Assembly (NCBI GenBank): GCA_012514225.1
Contig: JAAZAQ010000139.1
Location: 1 to 6,840 of the forward strand
Direction of reading: 5' to 3'
DNA length: 6,840 nt
Source of the DNA: Clostridiales bacterium
GTDB taxonomy: Bacteria; Bacillota; Clostridia; Christensenellales; Aristaeellaceae
The position numbers were made by a program, and so were the translations under genes. Positions 1 through 5,075 of this stretch are shown here, piece after piece (position 1 is the first letter of the stretch; each line of letters begins with the position of its first letter). Below the pieces are notes generated by a model, which saw only the letters and a list, made by a program, of their open reading frames with translations, was not told the origin of the DNA and ran no database searches.

Positions 1-22
1 CGACGGTTTCCTGGTTGTCCAT
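1..22 (-). CDS. Possible 5' end of a further minus-strand gene (7 codons visible)
   Basis: An ATG on the minus strand at 22-20 opens a frame reading MDNQETV before the window ends. It is preceded by a purine-rich AAAGGG about 8 nt upstream that could serve as a ribosome-binding site, and by a promoter-like -35/-10 pair at 65-93. The frame lies downstream of the terminator that closes the nitroreductase cluster, so it would be a separate transcription unit on the same strand. Seven codons are too few to identify a product. The call rests only on start, ribosome-binding site and promoter context. Confidence 0.4.
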
Positions 23-64
23 GTTTCTACCCTTTCTTTTTTGACAGAAGTCATATTCATCGTA

Positions 65-93
65 CATATACCCGTTTGCCGGGAAGTTGTCCA
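65..93 (-). promoter_or_regulatory. Sigma-70-like promoter for the gene leaving the left edge
   Basis: On the minus strand TGGACA (93-88, five of six matches to TTGACA) is followed after exactly 17 bp by TATATG (70-65, four of six matches to TATAAT). This would place the transcription start near position 58 and give a leader of about 36 nt before the ATG at 22. The stretch is also more AT-rich than the rest of the window. It is a consensus match by eye only. Confidence 0.4.
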
Positions 94-96
94 CGA

Positions 97-106
97 ACAA
101 ATTTGT
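97..106. promoter_or_regulatory. Perfect 10-bp palindrome upstream of the -35 box
   Basis: ACAAATTTGT is a perfect palindrome ending 4 bp upstream of the proposed -35 hexamer (88-93). Its AT-rich core stands out in a GC-rich neighbourhood. Its position would suit an activator or repressor half-site pair for the gene starting at 22. No regulator gene is visible in the window, and a 10-bp palindrome may be chance. Confidence 0.25.
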
Positions 107-181
107 CCGCGGCGGCGACGCCGTGCCCGGGCTGTGGAACAGGGGCTGGTGGGTTCGATAGCGGAAGGACGTTTGGGGTGG

Positions 182-213
182 GAATGCCGGAATGGGGAAA
201 CGAACCGGCATTC
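182..213. repeat. 9-bp inverted repeat with 14-nt spacer in the intergenic region
   Basis: GAATGCCGG (182-190) and CCGGCATTC (205-213) are perfect inverse complements separated by 14 nt. The repeat lies just beyond the terminator hairpin at 222-256 in the direction of minus-strand transcription. No U-run follows, so it is not an intrinsic terminator on its own. It could be a processing or stability hairpin at the 3' end of the transcript, or an operator. The rest of 23-278 shows no supportable gene. Confidence 0.35.
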
Positions 214-221
214 ATCCATAC

Positions 222-256
222 AAAAACCGGGGGGCATGATATGCACTCCGGTTTTT
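222..256 (-). terminator. Intrinsic terminator closing the minus-strand cluster
   Basis: The arms at 241-256 and 222-237 form a 16-bp stem containing one G-U pair and one G-A mismatch, closed by a 3-nt loop. The outer nine pairs (AAAAACCGG with CCGGTTTT T) are perfect. On the minus strand the hairpin begins 22 nt after the nitroreductase stop codon and ends in UUUUU, as expected for Rho-independent termination. The opposite strand also ends in five T, so the structure could work in both directions, but no plus-strand gene approaches it. Confidence 0.8.
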
Positions 257-278
257 GCGAAACGGACCGTGGGGCCGG

Positions 279-845
279 CTACGGTGCGGCCGGGCCTTCC
301 CCGTAGCGCTCGAAGAATGTGACGTCCTCCACCGGCGCGCCGGGGCGCTTGACGCCGGGGACCTTCGCGTAGCCCAGCGGCAGCAGGGCGACGGCCTCCA
401 GTTCGGGCGGCAGGCCCAGCGCCTCGCCCATCTGGTGCTCCCGGAAGCCGGAGACGAAGCAGGAGGACAGCCCCAGGGAGCAGGCGGCCAGCAGCATGTT
501 CTGCACTGCGCAGGCACAGTCCAGGTAGACGAGGCTGTCAATCCCGTGGCGCCCGTAGCGGCCCGCGGCGACGGAGAGGTCCGCCGCGACGGCAATGAGC
601 ACGGGGGCTTCCGCCAGCCACTCCTGGGGCGGGTTGGACTCGTTGTTGCGCGAATAGGTCGCGTCAATCACCCTGCGCTTCTGCTCCGGGTCCCGGATGA
701 CGATGAAGCGCCATTCCTTGAGGTTGCCGCCGGAGGGCGCCCCGTGCCCGCAGGCGAGGATTCTCTGGACCTGCTCCTCCGTGACGGGGGTGTCCAGGTA
801 GGCGCGCACGCTGCGGCGGCCGGCCGCCAGCTCGAAGAAGTCCAT
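279..845 (-). CDS. FMN-dependent nitroreductase-family oxidoreductase
   Basis: This 188-residue protein has the usual length and layout of single-domain nitroreductases, which bind FMN as dimers and pass hydride from NAD(P)H to varied acceptors. The FMN-phosphate motif RRSVRAY is near residues 10-16, APSGGN with a following tryptophan near 36-45, a central D-x-x-x-A-x-Q-N-M-L-L-A-A helix near 109-121, and the family's LLPLGYAKVPG near 154-164. No signal peptide or membrane segment is seen. The physiological substrate cannot be read. Two adjacent ATGs exist (848 and 845). The GGAGG at 855-851 is only 2 nt from the first but 5 nt from the second, so 845 is preferred. The gene overlaps the racemase stop, implying translational coupling, and is the last of the cluster before the terminator. 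Confidence 0.85.
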   Translation of the reverse strand: MDFFELAAGRRSVRAYLDTPVTEEQVQRILACGHGAPSGGNLKEWRFIVIRDPEQKRRVIDATYSRNNESNPPQEWLAEAPVLIAVAADLSVAAGRYGRHGIDSLVYLDCACAVQNMLLAACSLGLSSCFVSGFREHQMGEALGLPPELEAVALLPLGYAKVPGVKRPGAPVEDVTFFERYGEGPAAP

Positions 846-855
846 CATTCCCTCC
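845..855 (-). promoter_or_regulatory. Ribosome-binding site and stop/start overlap deciding the nitroreductase start
   Basis: On the minus strand GGAGG (855-851) lies inside the last codons of the racemase gene and is followed by AATGATGG. The TGA at 847-845 ends the racemase and shares bases with both candidate ATGs. Ribosomes finishing the racemase could re-initiate here directly, which would link the amounts of the two proteins. Confidence 0.7.
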
Positions 856-1603
856 GCCCGTACAGTTGGGTGAAGTCCACCGGTTTTTGGGGGTCCGCCA
901 TCTTGGGCGGCAGCGGGAAGGCGGCCTTGGAAGGCGCCAGGCCGCAGGCCACCATCGCCTCGGTGATTTTGAGCGTCGAGGAGGCGGGGTTGACCACCGG
1001 CAGCCCGGTCGCCTGCTCCAGCTCCCCCGAGAAGTCCAGGAAGGCCAGGGTCATGCACCCGATGACCAGGGTGTCCGCGCCCATTTCGGCGACGGCGCGC
1101 CGGGAGGCTTCCAGCATGCGCTTCAGCGTGGCGTCCCGGTCGTCCATCATGGACAGGACCGGAAGCCCCATGGACACGGAGCCGGCCAGCTTGTCCCGCA
1201 CTCCGGCGCGGATGGCCAGCAGCTGGTTGGACTGGGTCATCTCCCCCTCCGGGGTGAGCACCGCGAAGCGGTTGCCCAGCATGGCGGCGGCCAGGAAACT
1301 GGTCGCCCCGGGGCCGAACACCGCCATGTTGCGCGTTAGCTCGCGGATGGCTTCCAGCCCCGGGTCGCCGGCGCAGCCGACGATGGCGGCGTCGTAGCCT
1401 TCCCGCTCCTTCCGCACCGCCAGGCGCGCGGTCGCGGGCACAGCCAGGTATTCCTCGTACTGGGACTCGATGGAGAAGGGGCCCTCGTCCACCGCGGCCA
1501 CGTCGACCTGCGTCCCGGGCGCGGCCCAGGCCCTCAGCATCCCTTCCCTGCGGCGGCATTCCTCGTCCGGCATCAGGCCGGGCACCAGGTAGACGATTTT
1601 CAT
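845..1603 (-). CDS. Asp/Glu/hydantoin racemase-family protein
   Basis: This 252-residue protein matches the Asp/Glu/hydantoin racemase family, cofactor-independent enzymes that use two cysteines to deprotonate and reprotonate the alpha carbon. Both are present: Cys77 in VGCAGDPGL and Cys183 in VIGCMTLAF, close to positions about 76 and 181 known for hydantoin racemases. The GDPGLEA after the first cysteine and the VNPASSTLKITEAM segment near 204-217 favour the hydantoin-racemase branch over glutamate racemase (MurI). Substrates could be 5-substituted hydantoins, free amino acids or related carboxylates. It lacks a signal peptide. AAGGAG lies 6 nt before the ATG at 1603. A 141-bp structured gap separates it from the upstream deacylase gene, and the nitroreductase gene overlaps its stop. 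Maleate isomerase-type chemistry also occurs in this fold and is not excluded. Confidence 0.85.
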   Translation of the reverse strand: MKIVYLVPGLMPDEECRRREGMLRAWAAPGTQVDVAAVDEGPFSIESQYEEYLAVPATARLAVRKEREGYDAAIVGCAGDPGLEAIRELTRNMAVFGPGATSFLAAAMLGNRFAVLTPEGEMTQSNQLLAIRAGVRDKLAGSVSMGLPVLSMMDDRDATLKRMLEASRRAVAEMGADTLVIGCMTLAFLDFSGELEQATGLPVVNPASSTLKITEAMVACGLAPSKAAFPLPPKMADPQKPVDFTQLYGRRE

Positions 1604-1620
1604 GCGGCGCTCCTTGCCTC

Positions 1621-1650
1621 GTTCCCCGATGCAGGGCGCATCGGAGGAAC
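1621..1650 (-). other. 12-bp hairpin in the racemase leader
   Basis: CCGATGC (1626-1632) pairs with GCATCGG (1638-1644) across a 5-nt loop. The stem continues with GTTCC (1621-1625) pairing GGAAC (1646-1650) after a single bulged A. On the minus strand this hairpin ends 5 nt before the AAGGAG of the racemase gene. There is no U-run after it, so it is more likely a leader or mRNA-stability structure than a terminator. Confidence 0.55.
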
Positions 1651-1663
1651 GGTTTTATCTATT

Positions 1664-1708
1664 AAGAAGAAAACCGGGGTCCGGGGATGAAACCCCCGGG
1701 CGGGGGTT
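1664..1708 (-). terminator. Terminator-like hairpin with competing arms after the second deacylase gene
   Basis: On the minus strand CCGGGG (1699-1694) can pair with CCCCGG (1679-1674), which is followed at once by the U-rich TTTTCTTCTT (1673-1664). The same left arm can instead pair with a second CCCCGG (1686-1681), or its GGGGGTT (1697-1691) with an upstream AACCCCC (1708-1702). These folds exclude each other, which is the geometry of an attenuator, although GC repetition alone can create it. The structure begins about 36 nt after the deacylase stop codon. Confidence 0.45.
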
Positions 1709-1744
1709 CGGGGGACGCCGTCCTGTCCTCCCCGCCGTCCCTCC

Positions 1745-3352
1745 CTATTCCTTCCCCCGCCGCAGGACCCGGCCGGAGAAGGCGTCCTTCACCTCGCCGC
1801 CTTCCAGGACGGGCTGGCCGTTGACGAGGACGCAGTCCACGCCGCGGGCCATGTTGAGGGGGTTGAGCGGGGTGACCTCGTCCTCGCCGTCAAAAGCGTA
1901 GTTGGGCAGGTCGACGATGGCGATGTCGGCGAAATACCCGGGGGCCAGGCGCCCGCGCGCGGCGATGCTGAAATGGTCGGCCACCATGGAGGTGTTGCGC
2001 CGGATGACCTCTTCAAGGGGCATGCCCTTGCTGAGGTTGCCCTGGATGAAGATGGGCAGCGCGCCGCGGCGGAGCAGCTCGTACCAGTCGAAGGGGTACT
2101 CCGGGTCGCCCAGGATTTCGTCGCCCCCGGCGCAGACGTAGGGGTTGGCCACGATGTCCGGCCCGTGGGTCTCCATGGAGAAGTCGCGCCGGTGCGCGCC
2201 GCCGCACCAGAGGATGAAGTCGCGGTCGGAGGCCAGCAGGTCCAGCAGGTATTCCTTGGGGTCCTGCCCGGCTTTTTCGGCCAGCTCGGCCACGGATTTG
2301 CCGTCCATCTCGGGGTCCCCGGTTTTCCAGAGGGTGTTGAGGGACTGGTCGCGGTTGACGAAGTAGGGATCCTTGCGCAGCAGCGCGCGGCCCTCCGGCG
2401 TGCGGATGGCCTTCTTGACGCCCTCCAGGCCCTGGTCGAACAATTCGTCGCTGGTGGACATCATGAACAGCAGGGCGCGGTCCTTGCTCTGGCAGTGGGC
2501 GGTGGAGGCGGGAATGGTGTCCACCAGCGCCTTCCCGCCCGCGTCGGCGTATTTCCGGACGGCGGCGAAGGCTTCCGGGCAGCTGGGCTTCAGGTGGCTG
2601 ACCTGGAGCCTGACGCCGGTCCTGCGGCCGACCTCCAGGAACTCCTCCGTCGCCTCCAGCACCCCCAGGCGGTGGCGCAGGTGGGCGGCGGCGACGCCGC
2701 CGGCCTTCTGTACGGGGGCCGCGAACTGGGCCAGCTCCTCCGTGGTCGCGTAGCGCCCGGGCACGTAGTCCAGCCCGTAGGAGATGCCGAAGGCGCCCTG
2801 GGAGAGGGCCTGCTCCAGCACCCGGGTCATCTCCGCGGCCTCCTCCTTTGTGGGCGGCCGCTCGTGCGCGCCCTTCATGGCCGTCCAGCGCAGGGTGCCG
2901 TGGCCCATGAGCACGCAGAGGTTGATGTTGACGCCCTTGCCCTCCACCGCCTTCGCGTAGCCGTCGAAGTCCTCCCACTCGGGGAAGGATTCCCGGTAGG
3001 CCTCCCGCTGGCGCTCGCTCATCAGGCCGTTGCCGTAATAGTATTCCACCACGTTCTTCCGGGGGCCCGGGGCGATGGAGTGGCCGCAGTTGCCGTTGAC
3101 GGTGGTGGTGACCCCCTGGCGCAGGAACATCTCGTATTTCCCGTCCGCGAAGCAAATCCATTCCTCGTGCAGGTGGGGGTCGATGAGGCCGGGGATGACG
3201 GTTTTGCCCGTCGCGTCCACCACCTTCGCGCCCGGCGCCTTCAGGTCCCTGCCCACCCGCAGGATGCGGTCGCCGGACACCAGCACGTCGCCCGCAAAGG
3301 GGGCCGCGCCGGTCCCGTCCACGATGAGGCCGTTCTTGATGAGGATATCCAT
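1745..3352 (-). CDS. D-aminoacylase/N-acyl-D-amino-acid deacylase-type amidohydrolase, second tandem paralog
   Basis: This 535-residue amidohydrolase probably hydrolyses N-acyl (chiefly N-acyl-D-) amino acids to a free amino acid and a carboxylate. The N-terminal beta-sandwich strand MDILIKNGLIVDGTG leads to the metal motif DPHLH (His60, His62). Next come Cys89 in NGNCGHS, His224 in AAHLRH, His253 in QVSHLK and Asp411 in AGGDEI. Together these form the cysteine-bridged zinc set known for D-aminoacylases; the His-to-Cys spacing of 29 equals that remembered for the Alcaligenes enzyme. It is about 50 residues longer than that enzyme. The C-terminal GYFADIAIVDL strand is typical. No signal peptide is seen. 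The ATG at 3352 has AAAGGAG 5 nt upstream and lies 10 bp after the preceding stop, so the longer upstream frame is rejected. The usual serine before the catalytic Asp is Gly here. Confidence 0.88.
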   Translation of the reverse strand: MDILIKNGLIVDGTGAAPFAGDVLVSGDRILRVGRDLKAPGAKVVDATGKTVIPGLIDPHLHEEWICFADGKYEMFLRQGVTTTVNGNCGHSIAPGPRKNVVEYYYGNGLMSERQREAYRESFPEWEDFDGYAKAVEGKGVNINLCVLMGHGTLRWTAMKGAHERPPTKEEAAEMTRVLEQALSQGAFGISYGLDYVPGRYATTEELAQFAAPVQKAGGVAAAHLRHRLGVLEATEEFLEVGRRTGVRLQVSHLKPSCPEAFAAVRKYADAGGKALVDTIPASTAHCQSKDRALLFMMSTSDELFDQGLEGVKKAIRTPEGRALLRKDPYFVNRDQSLNTLWKTGDPEMDGKSVAELAEKAGQDPKEYLLDLLASDRDFILWCGGAHRRDFSMETHGPDIVANPYVCAGGDEILGDPEYPFDWYELLRRGALPIFIQGNLSKGMPLEEVIRRNTSMVADHFSIAARGRLAPGYFADIAIVDLPNYAFDGEDEVTPLNPLNMARGVDCVLVNGQPVLEGGEVKDAFSGRVLRRGKE

Positions 3353-3367
3353 GCGTTCTCCTTTACT
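3353..3367 (-). promoter_or_regulatory. Ribosome-binding site overlapping the upstream stop codon
   Basis: On the minus strand the TAA ending the first deacylase gene (3365-3363) runs straight into AAAGGAG, which is followed by AACGC and the ATG at 3352. Stop codon and Shine-Dalgarno share bases, so the two deacylases are almost certainly on one message and may be translationally coupled. The site fixes the start at 3352 rather than at codons further upstream. Confidence 0.75.
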
Positions 3368-4976
3368 CGTCCCGTCCGTTTTTGAGCAGTTTGCCGGCGA
3401 AGGGCTTGCGCAGCGTGCCCGCGTCCAGGGCGGGGACGCCGTTGACCAGCACCGTGTGCACGCCGGAGGCCATGGTGTTGGGGTCGCGGTAGTCAATCTC
3501 CTCCGGCTTGGGGAAGCGGTACTTGTCCAGGTCGATGACGGCGACGTCCGCCCAGTAGCCGGGCTTGAGCAGGCCGCGGTTTTTGATGTTCAGGTGCTCC
3601 GCCAGCATCCCGGTGTTGCGGCGGACGATTTCATGAAGCGGCACGCCGGCCTTCAGGTACATCTGCCAGAAGATGGGCATGGCGCCGCGGCGCTGCAGCT
3701 CGTACCAGTCCAGCGGGTCCTCCGGGTCGCCCATCAGCTCGTCTGAGCCGACGCACACGTAGGGGTTGTCCATGGTGCTCTTCGCGTGCGGCAGGGCGGG
3801 AAAGTCCGGCCGGGAGGGGCCGCCGGCGTAGAAGGTATACATTTTGTCGTCCGCCAGCAGGTCCACCAAGGTGTCGTCCGGGTGCTGGCCGCGCTCCCTG
3901 GCGATGTCGGCGATGGAGCGGTTTTCCAGCGACGGGTCCTCGGAGTTGACAATCAGGGTCAGGTTGCGGTCCGCGGGGAAGAAATAGGCGTCCTTCAGCG
4001 CGGTCGCGCGGCCCTCCGGCGTCTTGAGGGCGGCCTTGACCTGCGGGGGGGTCATGCCGAAGAAGGTGTCCGACACCGCGGCGATGAACTGCAGCCGGCG
4101 GTCCTTGCGGGTCAGGTGCCCGGTGGAGGCGGGGATGGTGTCCACCCGCGCGCGCACGCCTTCGTCCACGGCCTGCCGGACGGCGTCGAAGCACTCCGGG
4201 CAGGTGGGCTTGAGGTGGGAAACCTGGATGCGCGCGCCGGTGCGGCGGCCGACCTCCAGGAATTCCCGGGTGCACTCCGGCATGCCGATGTGGTGGCGCA
4301 GGTGGGCGGCGGCCACGCCGTCGTACTCCTTGATGACGTCGACCACGTCGCACAGCTCGTCCGTGTCCGCGTAGCGGCTGGGCACGTAGGACAGCCCGAA
4401 GGACACGCCCCAGGCGCCCTGCTCCATGTTCTTGCGGAGGATGGCGTCGATTCGGGCCTTTTCCTCCGGGGTGGGCCTGCGGTCCTTCGCCCCGCCCATG
4501 ACCAGCCAGCGGATGGTGCCGTGGCCCTGCAGGACGGCCATGTTGATGTTGCAGCCCTGCTGTTCCCAGAAGTCGGCGTAGCCGGCGAAATCCTCGAAAT
4601 AGGGGAAGACCTTCTTGTACTTCACCCGCTGCGCGTCGCTGAACAGGCCGTTCTCCCAGTAATAGTCCACCGCCTGCGGCAGCGGCGCGTTGAAGAGCGA
4701 GTGGCCGCAGTTGCCGTTGAGGGTGGTGGTGACCCCCTGGCGCAGGAAAAGCTCCATCCCGCCGTCGAGCAGGCAGACGTATTCCTCGTGCACGTGGGGG
4801 TCGATGAGCCCGGGAATGACCACCTTGCCCGCGGCGTCGACGACCTTGCCCGCCATCACGCCCAGCTCCGGCCCCACGGCCTCGATTTTGCCCCCGGTGA
4901 CGGCGACGTCGCCCACAAACCCCCGCCGGCCGGAGCCGTCGACGACCCGGCCGCCCTTGATGAGAATGTCTGCCAT
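3363..4976 (-). CDS. D-aminoacylase/N-acyl-D-amino-acid deacylase-type amidohydrolase, first tandem paralog
   Basis: This 537-residue amidohydrolase is paralogous to the next gene over its whole length, with roughly half of residues identical by eye. It opens with MADILIKGGRVVDGSG and carries DPHVH (His61, His63), Cys90 in NGNCGHS, His225 in AAHLRHH, His254 in QVSHLK and Asp412 in VGSDEL: a complete metal and catalytic set for the D-aminoacylase branch. It ends with GYWADVAVIDL and a final beta-sandwich strand. There is no signal peptide, so it is probably cytoplasmic. The ATG at 4976 has GGGAGG 8 nt upstream. Its substrate differs enough from its neighbour's to explain retaining both: residues following the metal motif (EEYVCLLDGG here, EEWICFADGK there) and the region after Cys90 diverge. 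N-carbamoyl or other amide substrates remain possible. Confidence 0.88.
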   Translation of the reverse strand: MADILIKGGRVVDGSGRRGFVGDVAVTGGKIEAVGPELGVMAGKVVDAAGKVVIPGLIDPHVHEEYVCLLDGGMELFLRQGVTTTLNGNCGHSLFNAPLPQAVDYYWENGLFSDAQRVKYKKVFPYFEDFAGYADFWEQQGCNINMAVLQGHGTIRWLVMGGAKDRRPTPEEKARIDAILRKNMEQGAWGVSFGLSYVPSRYADTDELCDVVDVIKEYDGVAAAHLRHHIGMPECTREFLEVGRRTGARIQVSHLKPTCPECFDAVRQAVDEGVRARVDTIPASTGHLTRKDRRLQFIAAVSDTFFGMTPPQVKAALKTPEGRATALKDAYFFPADRNLTLIVNSEDPSLENRSIADIARERGQHPDDTLVDLLADDKMYTFYAGGPSRPDFPALPHAKSTMDNPYVCVGSDELMGDPEDPLDWYELQRRGAMPIFWQMYLKAGVPLHEIVRRNTGMLAEHLNIKNRGLLKPGYWADVAVIDLDKYRFPKPEEIDYRDPNTMASGVHTVLVNGVPALDAGTLRKPFAGKLLKNGRDE

Positions 4977-5007
4977 GGTCCTGCCCTCCCAACGGTATTC
5001 ATCGGAT

Positions 5008-5066
5008 AAAAAAACGGGGCCGGGGGACGGAGCGTCCCCCCGCGGGGCCCGGGGGCGCCGCCCCCG
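5008..5066 (-). terminator. Tandem GC hairpins with U7 tract between dipeptidase and first deacylase genes
   Basis: Starting 9 nt after the dipeptidase stop (minus strand) there is a perfect 7-bp stem CGGGGGC/GCCCCCG (5066-5050, 3-nt loop). A perfect 8-bp stem GGGGGACG/CGTCCCCC follows (5040-5022, 3-nt loop), then GGCCCCG and seven U (5014-5008). The U-run is 7 nt from the nearest stem, so termination may be partial. Only 31 nt remain to the deacylase ATG, leaving little room for a new promoter. The most likely outcome is leaky termination with read-through. Confidence 0.5.
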
Positions 5067-5075
5067 CGCGCGTCC

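Noticed and set aside
41..322. Plus-strand small open frames in the left intergenic region
   Set aside because: They cross the terminator hairpin and the 3' end of the nitroreductase gene, show no good ribosome-binding site and no recognisable protein sequence.
849..1559. Extending the nitroreductase upstream into a 426-residue fusion protein
   Set aside because: The extra N-terminal part is an Arg/Gly-rich out-of-frame reading of the racemase gene; the true nitroreductase begins at the ATG pair at 848/845 with its own GGAGG.
3353..3496. Longer N-terminus for the second deacylase (start at 3496)
   Set aside because: The added 48 residues are an out-of-frame reading of the upstream paralog's 3' end, while the ATG at 3352 has an ideal AAAGGAG and aligns with the paralog's N-terminus.
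1973..5009. Long plus-strand open frames opposite the two deacylase genes (about 470 and 407 codons)
   Set aside because: They lie wholly antisense to two genes with complete catalytic motifs, have low-complexity Gly/Ala/Val/Arg-rich translations with no recognisable domain, and are expected as shadows in GC-rich coding DNA.
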